Positions 1-10,225 of a DNA stretch of 64,000 nucleotides are shown one piece after another. The stretch comes from Alteromonas sp. LOR. GTDB taxonomy: Bacteria > Pseudomonadota > Gammaproteobacteria > Enterobacterales > Alteromonadaceae. The notes beneath the pieces were generated by a model that saw nothing but the letters and a program-made list of their open reading frames with translations, was not told the origin of the DNA and did no database searches. Position numbers and translations under genes: made by a program. The stretch covers positions 1 through 64,000 of the forward strand of contig NZ_JQFW01000031.1 in assembly GCF_000753865.1 (NCBI RefSeq), in the 5' to 3' direction. Position 1 is the first letter of the stretch. Every line of letters starts with the position of its first letter.

Positions 1-42
1 TGCTAAGAGCTGGGTAAGTCGTTTTGCTTTTCCCCCGAAGCG

Positions 43-105
43 GATGCGCATTTTAGGGATCTGAGCGCTCACGTCAACAAGTATTTTAAAAAAACTGTCA
101 TATTT
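43..105 (-). promoter_or_regulatory. Stable-RNA (rRNA/tRNA) type promoter pointing left
   Basis: On the minus strand there is TTGACG (72-77), a 16-base spacer and TAAAAT (50-55), followed by a GC-rich start region (gcgcatccgc). Upstream, 79-105 is an A/T-rich UP-like element. This is the layout of growth-rate-controlled, stringently regulated rRNA P1 promoters. In E. coli the homologous neighbour yrdA sits next to rrnD, which runs the other way, so an rRNA operon just beyond the left edge is likely (inference). The remaining bases 106-326 hold no gene I can recognise; they presumably contain further control sites for this promoter and the yrdA promoter. Confidence 0.75.
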
Positions 106-326
106 CGTCTGTTCGCTCAAATATCCCACACAACGCGCAATATTCGCTCTATTTTTACTGTTATTCTCTTATTGAGGTAAACCAATTAGCGTGCTGGGGG
201 GAATATTTGTATAACGGCAATAAGACTTATAACGTATAAATGACGTGAGATAACTATTATTCTATATCTTTAGTTCGCATAATTTGTTTACTACTACCCC
301 CTACGTTTTAAGAAAGGATAAGTATT

Positions 327-863
327 GTGGCACTACGTACATATAAGTCAGTTGCGCCTAATATAGGAGAGCGCTGTTATATTGATGACTCTTCAGTATT
401 GGTTGGTGATGTAACGCTTGGTGATGATAGCAGTATCTGGCCGCTAGTTGCCGCTAGAGGAGACGTAAACAAAATACAGATTGGCGAGAGAACTAATGTC
501 CAAGATGGTTCGGTACTTCATGTTACTCGCCGAACGACGCAATTTCCTGAGGGGTTTCCCCTTATTATTGGAGATGACGTCACCGTGGGACATAAATGTA
601 TGCTGCATGGCTGTCAGTTGGGAAATCGAATTCTCGTTGGTATGGGTGCGATTATTATGGACGGAGCAATTGTCGAAGACGATGTGTTTATCGGCGCAGG
701 GACTTTAGTGCCCCCTAATAAGCGATTAGAAAGTGGTTATCTTTATGTCGGCAACCCTATGCAAAAGAAACGCCCATTAAAAGACAGTGAGTCAGCCTTC
801 CTAAAACAGTCTGCGATTAATTACGTTATGTTAAAAGACGAGTATATAGAGGATAGCCTCTAG
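327..863 (+). CDS. yrdA: Gamma-carbonic-anhydrase family hexapeptide protein YrdA
   Basis: A 178-residue left-handed beta-helix protein with repeated hexapeptides such as IIGDDVTVGH and IVEDDVFIGAG. Three histidines (H65, H89, H94) sit where gamma-class carbonic anhydrases bind their metal. Family members are trimers; the physiological reaction of YrdA itself is not firmly established. The start is GTG at 327, with an AGAAAGGA ribosome-binding site at 311-318. The gene stands alone, transcribed away from the putative rRNA promoter, and ends in a hairpin terminator at 957. Its position beside aroE and the rRNA promoter matches the E. coli rrnD-yrdA-aroE order. Confidence 0.93.
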   Translation: MALRTYKSVAPNIGERCYIDDSSVLVGDVTLGDDSSIWPLVAARGDVNKIQIGERTNVQDGSVLHVTRRTTQFPEGFPLIIGDDVTVGHKCMLHGCQLGNRILVGMGAIIMDGAIVEDDVFIGAGTLVPPNKRLESGYLYVGNPMQKKRPLKDSESAFLKQSAINYVMLKDEYIEDSL

Positions 864-956
864 GTAGTTACAGCACAGACAAGTATCTACCTTGTAAGCG
901 AGATGCTTCTTAACAAGAGCCCGCAACAAAAATAAATAACAAGCATCTATATAGAG

Positions 957-980
957 GGGCGTTCAGCAAACGCCCTTTTA
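957..980 (+). terminator. Rho-independent terminator after yrdA
   Basis: A 7-bp stem GGGCGTT/AACGCCC (957-963 and 969-975) with a 5-base loop is followed by TTTT. The T-run is only on the plus-strand side, so it serves yrdA. Confidence 0.8.
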
Positions 981-1144
981 TAAATACACTTTGCAACGGT
1001 ATTAGCTTAGAAAGAGTGAACCATATTAGTGAGTCGCTATTTTGTATCACAGCGTTTAAATTAAACGTTTAGTTGAAACGCGTTAGTAAAGCGATGTATA
1101 GAAACGTCGCATTAATGCTAGGTACTTCACTCCTTCAAGACTTT

Positions 1145-1996
1145 TTACGTATTCTCTATAAGTTCTCGCAACTTCTTCACCACAGTACTGGTGTCTGGTT
1201 GCTTTGAAGTCCAAATAGTAAAAGCAGCAGCTGCCTGCTCTACTAGCATACCTAACCCGTCTAAACTTTTTGGTACGCCATGAGACCTTGCCTCTTGCAT
1301 GAACACTGTTGGAGAGTTCTTATAAACCATATCATAGACCACATCGCATTCTTCCAACAACGCCGCAGACATCGCACAAGGTAACTCGCCATCTAGACTA
1401 GCCGCAGTAGAGTTAATAATAATATGGGGTCTTACATTGTTAACATCTTCTAATGCGACTACCTCTATATTGGAGTGCCCGGTTTCATCTGCCACCTGCT
1501 GTGCTTTCTCCTTGGTTCTATTGGCAATAGTTAATTGCGCAATAGAGGCTTCTAACAAAGGTGATATCACGCCTCGCGCCGCACCACCGGCCCCAATTAA
1601 CAGCACCCTTTTATTTTTAAGCTCGATGTGATTATTTAAAAGGTCGTTTACCAGCCCAATTCCATCGGTGTTAAAGCCTTTTATATTATTTTTTGCATTG
1701 GTCTCATTACTGCCATTAGACACCTTCATCAGTGTGTTTACTGCTTTGGCATCTTTCGCAGCCTGATCGTCGACCACCGCCATATTGAATGCATCTAGCT
1801 TAAACGGCATGGTGACATTACAACCTACTGCGTCTGGCTGTGACAAAAAAGACCTCGCCTTTGCGATAAAGCCACCCTCTGGTGCCAATATTTTTTCATA
1901 TGAAATGGCTTCATCACATTGCTGAGCAAACATTTGATGAATGGTTGGTGATAAACTCTGCTCAATAGGGTTTCCAAATACGGCGAATTTTTTCAT
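1145..1996 (-). CDS. aroE: Shikimate dehydrogenase
   Basis: A 283-residue NADP-dependent enzyme that reduces 3-dehydroshikimate to shikimate in chorismate and aromatic amino acid synthesis. Visible marks are the N-terminal FGNPIEQSLSP substrate loop, NVTMPFK with the catalytic lysine, NTDGIG, and the nucleotide-binding GAGGAARGV followed by ANRTKEKA, the pattern of NADP-specific members. I chose ATG at 1996 because the protein then begins MKKFAVFGNP, as in the family; a TTG-started form reaching 2047 is possible but adds 17 atypical residues. The start codon overlaps that of the divergent globin gene in a shared CATG. Confidence 0.96.
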   Translation of the reverse strand: MKKFAVFGNPIEQSLSPTIHQMFAQQCDEAISYEKILAPEGGFIAKARSFLSQPDAVGCNVTMPFKLDAFNMAVVDDQAAKDAKAVNTLMKVSNGSNETNAKNNIKGFNTDGIGLVNDLLNNHIELKNKRVLLIGAGGAARGVISPLLEASIAQLTIANRTKEKAQQVADETGHSNIEVVALEDVNNVRPHIIINSTAASLDGELPCAMSAALLEECDVVYDMVYKNSPTVFMQEARSHGVPKSLDGLGMLVEQAAAAFTIWTSKQPDTSTVVKKLRELIENT

Positions 1997-2426
1997 GGGA
2001 ATACGTGACTTCTTTAATACAAAACGAAAAGGCGACAATAAGGTCAATGAGACTACACCATATTATCGCTTAGGTGGAGAAGATAAGGTTCGAGAATTAG
2101 CCAACCGGTTTTACGATATCATGGAGACCGATCCGATAGCATCAGAGTTATTGGCTATGCACCCCATGCCTTTAGATAAAATTAGGCATGTCTTCTTTCT
2201 TTATTTAAGTTTATGGATGGGAGGGCCTGATGATTATCAACAGCAATTCGGTCATCCTAGATTAAGAGCTCGCCACTTACCGTTTTCTGTCACGCCAAAT
2301 TTAAAAGCACAGTGGATGTACTGTATGAGGAAGGCAATGTTTGCCACCACCGATGATATTTTGCTCGGCAATCAGCTGCTTCAGTCGCTAGACCAATTAG
2401 CAGAACATATGATCAATTCAAAATAA
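1995..2426 (+). CDS. Group II truncated haemoglobin
   Basis: A 143-residue globin of the truncated type II (trHbO, YjbI-like) family. It shows TPYYRLGG at the start, FYDIMETDP, LSLWMGGP, and GHPRLRARHLPF, which contains the proximal histidine region; a tryptophan (QWMYCM) lies at the position typical of group II. Such proteins bind haem and O2, NO or peroxide; the physiological role here is unknown. ATG at 1995 is the best start in frame, but there is no clear ribosome-binding site and the first 15 residues (GIRDFFNTKRKGDNK) are not family-like, so the start is uncertain. It is divergent from aroE with no intergenic space. Confidence 0.88.
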   Translation: MGIRDFFNTKRKGDNKVNETTPYYRLGGEDKVRELANRFYDIMETDPIASELLAMHPMPLDKIRHVFFLYLSLWMGGPDDYQQQFGHPRLRARHLPFSVTPNLKAQWMYCMRKAMFATTDDILLGNQLLQSLDQLAEHMINSK

Positions 2427-2430
2427 AAAA

Positions 2431-2471
2431 GCGCGTTATCGTTAGGCTGTGTTGACCTAATGATAACGCGC
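2431..2471. terminator. Bidirectional terminator between globin and ompW
   Basis: A long stem GCGCGTTATCGTTAGG/CCTAATGATAACGCGC (2431-2446 and 2456-2471) has A6 on its left, giving a T6 tail on the minus strand for ompW. On the plus strand a weaker T-rich stretch (tcttctttt) follows, serving the globin gene. Confidence 0.8.
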
Positions 2472-2633
2472 AAGTCTTCTTTTGACGATGAGGCTCTTAT
2501 CGGCTTTGTCGTAGTGCAATACTTCGCTTTAAAAATCTGCGCTTTTACTTGGAATGCTACTGCAAGGTACGTTACTACAAGAGTTGCAATTACAAGCTAA
2601 GCTACCACTAGAGTTACTATTATATAAAACTAC

Positions 2634-3308
2634 CTAAAAGGTATAGCCCACAGATATAGTGTAAACCCAAGGGTCAATTTCAATATCTTCAACCGCACCT
2701 CTTGCATCGCCCACGTTAAAAGTTGCTTCAGTATCAATATCAATAAAGCGCACCGATGCATTCACATGCCAACTGTCATCAACGATATAATCCATACCCA
2801 CCTGTGCTGATAACCCAAAAGAATTATCAAGAGATAAGTCGTTCAATCCAGCTTCGCTATTAGCCGATGTAAATTCTTCATCAAAGATAAAGGTATAGTT
2901 GATTCCCGCTCCTACGTAGGGCTGAAACGCTGAGCTAGCATCATTGAAGTAATAGTTTGCGGTAAGAGTAGGAGGTAGGTGCGTGACTTCACCAAGTTGG
3001 TTACCTGTACCTAGTGGGTCTGCTACCGAAAATTCGACGTCGTGTTTAAAGGGCGTGGCCGCTAGTAATTCAATATTAATATTGTCAGTAATAAAATACG
3101 CGATATTGAGACCCAGCTGAGTATCGTTACCGATATTTAGGGCAACACCTAAGTCTGCGCCACCCGCTAAAATATTTGAAGTAGACTCGTCAGGTGCGAC
3201 TGTCGTTAAACCACCGCGAACGAGTAAATCACCCTGCTGATGAGCATTAGCAAAAGGGGCAATAGCTGCCAGAGTAAGACAAAGTGCTGAAAGAGTATGT
3301 GTACGCAT
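2634..3308 (-). CDS. ompW: OmpW-family outer-membrane protein
   Basis: A 224-residue eight-stranded beta-barrel. A signal peptide is clear (MRTHTLSALCLTLAAIAPFANA, cleavage before HQQGD). Family marks include GDLLVRGGLTTVAPDE, LAATPFKHDV, HLPPTLTANYYFND with QPYVGAGINYT, and a C-terminal strand ending VGYTF with the terminal phenylalanine used for assembly by the Bam machinery. OmpW proteins form narrow hydrophobic channels and respond to oxygen, salt and stress. Upstream at 3421-3434 lies a perfect FNR box and at 3371-3384 a weaker one, so oxygen control is likely, as for E. coli ompW. It ends at a strong terminator. Confidence 0.94.
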   Translation of the reverse strand: MRTHTLSALCLTLAAIAPFANAHQQGDLLVRGGLTTVAPDESTSNILAGGADLGVALNIGNDTQLGLNIAYFITDNINIELLAATPFKHDVEFSVADPLGTGNQLGEVTHLPPTLTANYYFNDASSAFQPYVGAGINYTFIFDEEFTSANSEAGLNDLSLDNSFGLSAQVGMDYIVDDSWHVNASVRFIDIDTEATFNVGDARGAVEDIEIDPWVYTISVGYTF

Positions 3309-3370
3309 TGTGTGTCTCTTGTGTGTTTAAATAAGATGACGCCACTTTACCCACTTTGGTACACAAGGAA

Positions 3371-3384
3371 TTGATCTAGCGCAA
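3371..3384. promoter_or_regulatory. Degenerate FNR-type half-palindrome upstream of ompW
   Basis: TTGATCTAGCGCAA keeps the left FNR half-site (TTGAT-N4) but has CGCAA instead of ATCAA on the right. It lies 37 bases nearer to ompW than the perfect box and could be a weak second site. Confidence 0.4.
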
Positions 3385-3420
3385 TATACCTAGTTCGCTG
3401 GACGAACATAGCAGCGCAGG

Positions 3421-3434
3421 TTGATGTAGATCAA
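3421..3434. promoter_or_regulatory. Perfect FNR/ANR box upstream of ompW
   Basis: TTGATGTAGATCAA matches the FNR consensus TTGAT-N4-ATCAA in every defined base. It is centred about 119 bases upstream of the ompW start codon and downstream of the hemF stop. The 305-base stretch 3309-3613 contains this site, the weaker one at 3371 and presumably the ompW promoter; I see no gene in it. Confidence 0.75.
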
Positions 3435-3613
3435 ACACCGTCGATAGACTCTTTATTTGTACTGCCCCCAAGATAACCAATGACTCGGTTATTTTCACCT
3501 GTAACGCTTGTCGCATTGAGTGGGCTGCGCTATGTCGCATTTTAATTAGCCCTACACTCACCCCCCCATCAGCCCCGCACCCAGCCCTCCAACTAACCTC
3601 ACGTCGTGGATGC

Positions 3614-5148
<1,535 letters not shown>

Positions 5149-5171
5149 TTATAGTTATCTCTAGGTGGTGA

Positions 5172-5714
5172 TTATTGTTTAAAGCCGCACGATGGTTGAG
5201 GGCAAACATATTGACCTTTCTTATCAATCAATACGCCCCAACCACACTCTGGACATTGCTCATTGACTGGCTCGAAATTTAGCACATATCGGCATTTAGG
5301 ATAATGATTGCACGCAAAAAATTGCTTTCCAAACTTGCTGGTGCGAGAAATTAGTTCGCCTGACTGACACTTAGGGCAGCGAACTTGGGTTTCTTCCTGC
5401 TGCTTCAACGGGGCGATAAAGTGACACGAAGGAAAGTTAGTGCAACCGATAAACATGCCATAGCGGCCTTTTTTGATCCCGAGTTCTGATTGACAGTCGG
5501 GACACGCTACGCCGTCTAACGTTTTAAGGAGAGCGGTTTGATTGTCATGTAACGGTTTACTGAAGTGACACTCAGGATATGCGGTACACCCTATGAAAGG
5601 GCCGGTTTTACTATTTTTTATATGAAGTGGCTTACCGCATTCAGGGCAGTCACCAAAGCTTTCTTCTAATGCGTGCTCATGAGCAGAAAATAACGAGTGG
5701 TCAATTTTAGACAT
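5172..5714 (-). CDS. yrdD: Topoisomerase-type zinc-finger protein YrdD
   Basis: A 180-residue protein built from four C4 zinc ribbons of the kind found at the C-terminus of DNA topoisomerase I. They start CPECGKPLHI, CPDCQSELGI, CPKCQSGELI and CPECGWGVLI; the first three close with C-x5/6-C (as in GCTAYPEC and ACNHYPKC) and the last with CPQPSC. There is no catalytic topoisomerase domain. The role is unknown; single-stranded nucleic acid binding is a family inference. It stands between smg and tsaC, as in E. coli and relatives, and follows an inverted-repeat spacer of 100 bases. Confidence 0.9.
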   Translation of the reverse strand: MSKIDHSLFSAHEHALEESFGDCPECGKPLHIKNSKTGPFIGCTAYPECHFSKPLHDNQTALLKTLDGVACPDCQSELGIKKGRYGMFIGCTNFPSCHFIAPLKQQEETQVRCPKCQSGELISRTSKFGKQFFACNHYPKCRYVLNFEPVNEQCPECGWGVLIDKKGQYVCPQPSCGFKQ

Positions 5715-5744
5715 GATGGTTTATAACACACACTTTGGAGCGTT

Positions 5745-5787
5745 CTCTTTGCTAAGCAGGCATTGTAAGCACAGTACCTGCAAAGAG
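5745..5787. repeat. Overlapping inverted repeats between smg and yrdD
   Basis: CTCTTTGC (745-752) pairs with GCAAAGAG (780-787), and inside it GCAGG (756-760) pairs with CCTGC (777-781). No T-run follows on either strand, so it is not a classical terminator; it may fold in the smg-yrdD mRNA as a processing or stability element. Confidence 0.5.
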
Positions 5788-5814
5788 AGCCCTAGGAATA
5801 ATAAGGCATGTAGA

Positions 5815-6291
5815 TTAATGTAAAACACCATCTGGCTCTTCGAAGAGTAAATCTTCCATTTGCGCATAAGCCTTTTCTTTACCCGGCACATTGAACAGAA
5901 CCATCAATACTACCCACTTTAAGTCTTCTAAACAGAACTCGTTAGAATCTATTTCCATAACGCGGTCTATTACCATTTCACGGGTAGATGCATCGAGCAC
6001 ATTTACTTGCTCGAGAAACATCAGAAATCCTCTACATTCCACGTCCAAGCGCATTTGCTCTTCATGGGTATAGATTCGACTTAAGCTTGTATTAATCCCT
6101 TTGCAAAAGTAAGGCTTGATGTCTGTCTCTTGCAGGGCGGCTAACTTTTCTAGCCATGCAAGCGCTTTGTATATTTCATCGTGATGAAAACCTGCGCGCA
6201 CGAGCTCGTCGGTCAATTCGTCTTGATCGACACGAATTTCAGTCTCACTATGGATGAAATTTTCAAACAGATACATGAGGATATCGAACAT
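5815..6291 (-). CDS. smg: Smg family protein (DUF494)
   Basis: A 158-residue acidic alpha-helical protein. It matches Smg/DUF494 in its beginning ([16 protein letters not shown]), in [25 protein letters not shown], and in the RIYTHEEQ and [10 protein letters not shown] stretches. The biochemical function is unknown; the family almost always lies next to dprA. It starts at ATG 6291, one base after the dprA stop codon, so the two are co-transcribed. Confidence 0.93.
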   Translation of the reverse strand: MFDILMYLFENFIHSETEIRVDQDELTDELVRAGFHHDEIYKALAWLEKLAALQETDIKPYFCKGINTSLSRIYTHEEQMRLDVECRGFLMFLEQVNVLDASTREMVIDRVMEIDSNEFCLEDLKWVVLMVLFNVPGKEKAYAQMEDLLFEEPDGVLH

Positions 6292-6292
6292 T

Positions 6293-7420
6293 TTATTTGC
6301 CCCTCAATTTAATGTAACCGCCAGGGACAGCAGTTACTAAACCGCACAACTCGTATTCTAATAATAATGCCATTGCCTGCTGTACAGGCATGGAGCCGCG
6401 CTGCGCTATAACATCTATTGCGGTAACGTCGTAATCCACACTAGCTAATAATTTGTCAGTTGCCAAGCTATTCACTTCACTTTTTTCATTCTCAACATTC
6501 AGGATATTCCTCGTACACAAGGGCTCTATAGCAAGTTCGTCAAAGATATCATCGACGTTAGTCACTAATTTAGCGCCCTGCTGGATTAACCAATGGCAAC
6601 CCTCAGAATAAGAATGATATACGCTTCCGGGAATGGCAAAAACATCTCGCCCTAGATCTGCGGCCAAATTCGCCGTAATCAAGGTGCCACTTTTAATTTT
6701 TGCCTCAACCACCAGCGTTCCGAGCGATATTGCAGCAATTAATCTATTTCTTCTTGGGAAATGCCAGGCTTTAGCGGGTACACCGGGGAAGAACTCTGTG
6801 ATAACAGCGCCTTCAGCATTAATTATATCAGCATGTAATGGCCTGTGTTTATAGGGGTAAATTGTATCTGGGCCTGTTCCCATTACGGCGATTGTTTTGC
6901 CTACCCCTTTAAGCGCACCTTTATGGGCTGCGGCATCAATTCCTAACGCCATGCCGCTGGTCACCGTTATTCCTGCATCAGCAAGTGCTGTTGCCATATC
7001 TTCAGCGATGCTTCTTCCCTGATGGCTAGCACGGCGGCTTCCCACCATTGCGACTTGAGGCTGTTGCAAAAGCAGCGGATTTCCAATGACAAAAAGAACA
7101 AGCGGAGGGCTATCTAACGTTTTGAGCATCTCTGGATACTCACAACACCCAAACGTTATTATATGTCGCTCTGTTTCTGCATCTAACCACATCAGTGCTT
7201 TTTTAACTGATTGTTCAGAAATTTTGTCAAATAAGAGGGTTGCAGTTTTTGGCGCGCTTTTTAGAAAAGAGGCTTTGCTTGTAGATGTAAGAAGCGCTTC
7301 TGGATTGCAGTTAAGCTCACTTAGTAATGTCAGCCATTTTTTTGTAGCAACGCTGTATGCCGAGGCCAGACGTATCCACGCCATTGATTGTGCTGTGATA
7401 GATGCAGAATTGTGATGCAT
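6293..7420 (-). CDS. dprA: DNA-processing protein DprA
   Basis: A 375-residue Rossmann-fold protein (SMF family) that protects incoming single-stranded DNA and loads RecA during natural transformation. The core shows [69 protein letters not shown] and [17 protein letters not shown]-terminal winged-helix-like segment (about 310-375) follows. I chose ATG at 7420 because GGAG lies 5 bases upstream; a TTG start at 7444 has no ribosome-binding site. The gene is intact, so competence is possible, although no other competence gene is in view. Confidence 0.95.
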   Translation of the reverse strand: MHHNSASITAQSMAWIRLASAYSVATKKWLTLLSELNCNPEALLTSTSKASFLKSAPKTATLLFDKISEQSVKKALMWLDAETERHIITFGCCEYPEMLKTLDSPPLVLFVIGNPLLLQQPQVAMVGSRRASHQGRSIAEDMATALADAGITVTSGMALGIDAAAHKGALKGVGKTIAVMGTGPDTIYPYKHRPLHADIINAEGAVITEFFPGVPAKAWHFPRRNRLIAAISLGTLVVEAKIKSGTLITANLAADLGRDVFAIPGSVYHSYSEGCHWLIQQGAKLVTNVDDIFDELAIEPLCTRNILNVENEKSEVNSLATDKLLASVDYDVTAIDVIAQRGSMPVQQAMALLLEYELCGLVTAVPGGYIKLRGK

Positions 7421-7460
7421 TGCCGCTCCAAGTCGGTGCGGCAATGTTTACAGCATAACG

Positions 7461-8534
7461 TTAGGGGTGAGCAACAATAAAGCCGCGTTGAATTCCCGTG
7501 TTCGCCCGCGTGATCAAACCATAGCTTGCCGCATTAAAGGTTTTGTAAATGATGATCTCTCCCACCTTGAGTGCGGGTTGTTCAACGGTGTTAGCAAACC
7601 AGTCTCTACTTTTTTGCATGTCTGATTTGTTTGTATATTTTGGCAATTCATCGTTAATAATTGATGGCCCTTTCGCGTATACACCCATTACGGTGCCCGG
7701 CTCTACCTCAGTGTTACCTAAATCTAGAATAACCACGTCGTATTTACCGAGTAAATCATGGTCGTGCAGGTCGCCAACAACAAAGCCCCGTTGCGCTTTT
7801 GCGGGCTTAAGCACCAGGCTTTTCTCGTGAGAAAAGTCGCCGTCAAAAATCTTATCACCCAAGTTTGCCTCTTGTGTCGAGGCAGTTAACGACAACAGCA
7901 TTGAGTCATCGCTTATCGATTCTTTAAACACTGACGCATCTGCAACGTGTGAGATTTGAACGCCCAGCTCGCGGCCATCGAGGTTTTTTATAATAGATTG
8001 CTTTCTTACGATACGTAACTGGTCTGGGGTATTGTATTGAGGCTCGCTGACCACGAGATTATTGGCGGCAAAACGAACATTTGCGTCCTTATTGCCAAGC
8101 ACTCGCGGTAGAACCTCATAACTGTCTTTATCAACTATGGTGTGCTGATTTATAAATGGTGCTATCTCGCTCCAAGCCAATGTATTAATGGGCGAGGGTT
8201 TCACCCGTTTTTCTGTTTGAGGAGAAAGTGAAACTAAGGGTTTCTCTCTGGCGATGGAAAGCACTGGCTCCCCGTTTATCATACCTACCACAATGACATC
8301 ACCAGGATAAATTAAGTGGGGATTATCGATTTGCGTATTGGTTCGCCATAGTTCAGGCCATAGCCAAGGCTCGTTAAGAAAGATGTTAGCGATATCCCAC
8401 AGCGTGTCGCCGCGCTCTACGGTATAAGTTTGCGGTGCACTGTCTTTTAGCTGCAGCGCGAGTACAGGTAGCGCAAAAATTGCCAGAGCTGCAGCTAACA
8501 TTACTCGCCCGTATTTGTATAATCGCTTTTTCAA
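7461..8534 (-). CDS. Secreted LysM-domain protein
   Basis: An exported protein of about 357 residues. After a hydrophobic signal segment (VMLAAALAIFALPVLAL) comes one LysM domain (YTVERGDTLWDIANIFL ... HLIYPGDVIVV), which binds peptidoglycan; the remaining 260 residues have no motif I recognise. Genes of this type usually sit between dprA and def in gammaproteobacteria. The start is uncertain: TTG at 8534 has the best ribosome-binding site (AGGTGG, 5 bases away), while GTG at 8564 would add 10 residues without one. It is divergent from def and 40 bases upstream of dprA. Confidence 0.88.
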   Translation of the reverse strand: MKKRLYKYGRVMLAAALAIFALPVLALQLKDSAPQTYTVERGDTLWDIANIFLNEPWLWPELWRTNTQIDNPHLIYPGDVIVVGMINGEPVLSIAREKPLVSLSPQTEKRVKPSPINTLAWSEIAPFINQHTIVDKDSYEVLPRVLGNKDANVRFAANNLVVSEPQYNTPDQLRIVRKQSIIKNLDGRELGVQISHVADASVFKESISDDSMLLSLTASTQEANLGDKIFDGDFSHEKSLVLKPAKAQRGFVVGDLHDHDLLGKYDVVILDLGNTEVEPGTVMGVYAKGPSIINDELPKYTNKSDMQKSRDWFANTVEQPALKVGEIIIYKTFNAASYGLITRANTGIQRGFIVAHP

Positions 8535-8750
8535 ATTAACCACCTGCAAAAGATTCACTGTCACTTATTGTTGCTTTTTAAGACAATACCACTATATCGA
8601 CAGTTACACGTATTCTTAAAGGACTTGAGCAAAAAACTGCACCATAGTCTGTGTTATACGTTAGAATAGTTAGTAAATCTGCACTGTAAAGTGCATTGGT
8701 AAATAGATCGTATATGAATTTATACAGCGAAAAGGCAAAGTAAGCGACAA

Positions 8751-9260
8751 ATGGCAATATTAGATGTATTAAGTTTTCCAGATGAGCGTCTTCGCACGGT
8801 AGCTAAGCCGGTAGATGACGTTAACGATGAAATTAAGCAACTCGTTGCTGATATGTTCGAAACGATGAAAGACGAAAAGGGTATTGGCCTTGCGGCTACT
8901 CAGGTCGACCGTCACGTTCGAGTAGTGGTTATGGATGTATCGGAAGAGCAAGATGAGCCACGAGTTTTCATTAACCCTGAAATTACACGCAAAGAAGGCG
9001 AAACCATAAGCGAAGAAGGCTGTCTTTCTGTGCCGGGCAACTATGCAAAAGTTGAACGTGCAGAAGCTATCACAGTGAAGGCGCTTGACGAAAATGGTGA
9101 CGCATTTGAATTAGAGGCTGAGGGTCTGTTAGCAATTTGCATACAGCATGAACTCGATCACTTGAAAGGCACTCTTTTCATCGATTATCTCTCGCCGCTA
9201 AAGCGTCAGCGTATTCGCAAAAAGCTTGAAAAAGAAGCCAGATTAGCAGCGAAAGCTTAA
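8751..9260 (+). CDS. def: Peptide deformylase
   Basis: A 169-residue metalloenzyme that removes the formyl group from nascent N-terminal methionine. All three signature motifs are intact: GIGLAATQ (44-51), EEGCLSVP with metal ligand C91, and QHELDHL with H133, catalytic E134 and H137. It begins the def-fmt-rsmB-trkA unit, with fmt starting 8 bases after its stop. Its enzymatic partner is Fmt, which adds the formyl group that Def later removes. Confidence 0.98.
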   Translation: MAILDVLSFPDERLRTVAKPVDDVNDEIKQLVADMFETMKDEKGIGLAATQVDRHVRVVVMDVSEEQDEPRVFINPEITRKEGETISEEGCLSVPGNYAKVERAEAITVKALDENGDAFELEAEGLLAICIQHELDHLKGTLFIDYLSPLKRQRIRKKLEKEARLAAKA

Positions 9261-9268
9261 GGAAAATC

Positions 9269-10225
9269 GTGACAGCGCCACTTAACGTTATTTTTGCCGG
9301 TACACCGGATTTTGCAGCTAAACACTTGTCGGCATTGATTGACAGTGAGCACAATATTATCGCCGCTTATACGCAACCAGACCGCCCTGCCGGTCGAGGA
9401 AAAAAACTTACTGCAAGCCCGGTAAAGCAATTAGCCCAAGAGCACAACATACCCGTTTACCAACCAGCCTCCTTAAAAGATGACGAAGCGCAGCAAACGC
9501 TTTGCGCACTTGATGCCGATATTATGGTGGTTGTCGCTTACGGACTATTGCTGCCAAAAGTAATCTTAGATGCGCCTAGGCAAGGTTGTATTAACGTTCA
9601 CGGGTCTATCTTACCTAAATGGCGCGGTGCCGCACCAATCCAGCGGGCAATTTGGGCAGGCGACGCTGAAACAGGCGTTACCATTATGCAAATGGACGAA
9701 GGGTTAGATACCGGAGACATGCTGCATATAGCCACGTTACCCATTACACCGCTTGACACCAGCGCGACCATGTACGACAAACTTGCCGAACTTGGTCCTA
9801 AAGCCCTTGTTGATGTATTAGATCGCATTGAAACGCTAATTCCTCAAAAGCAAGATGATGCGCTTGCGACCCACGCGAAAAAGCTGTCTAAAGAAGGAGC
9901 CTTGATTAAATGGGAAGACAGCGCAGAGCAAATTGAAAGAAATATCCGAGCGTTTAATCCTTGGCCCGTGGCGTGGATGAAGGTAGAAGAACAAAATATT
10001 AAAGTGTGGGCGGCGCATGTCGAACCGCTTATCAATGACGCCCCTCCCGGCACTATTGTTAATTCCAGCAAAGAGGGAATAACCGTAGCGACAGGGAAAG
10101 ACGCGCTCACAATTACGCTTCTGCAAATCCCAGGTAAAAAACCCTTGCCCGCGGCTGATGTCATTAACGCACGCAAAGCGTGGTTCGAAACAGGCCGCTC
10201 ATTGCGTCAAGAGAGCGATAAGTGA
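9269..10225 (+). CDS. fmt: Methionyl-tRNA formyltransferase
   Basis: A 318-residue enzyme that formylates initiator Met-tRNA using 10-formyl-tetrahydrofolate. Recognisable are [26 protein letters not shown], the [20 protein letters not shown] catalytic region with its conserved N-H pair, [16 protein letters not shown] and the C-terminal RNA-binding domain (INARKAW). The start is GTG at 9269 behind an AAGGAAAA site. Its TGA overlaps the GTG start of rsmB in GTGA, so the two are translationally coupled. Confidence 0.98.
   Translation: MTAPLNVIFAGTPDFAAKHLSALIDSEHNIIAAYTQPDRPAGRGKKLTASPVKQLAQEHNIPVYQPASLKDDEAQQTLCALDADIMVVVAYGLLLPKVILDAPRQGCINVHGSILPKWRGAAPIQRAIWAGDAETGVTIMQMDEGLDTGDMLHIATLPITPLDTSATMYDKLAELGPKALVDVLDRIETLIPQKQDDALATHAKKLSKEGALIKWEDSAEQIERNIRAFNPWPVAWMKVEEQNIKVWAAHVEPLINDAPPGTIVNSSKEGITVATGKDALTITLLQIPGKKPLPAADVINARKAWFETGRSLRQESDK

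Noticed and set aside
3376..3561. 61-codon minus-strand frame between ompW and hemF
   Set aside because: Includes the FNR site and lacks a start signal or recognisable protein.
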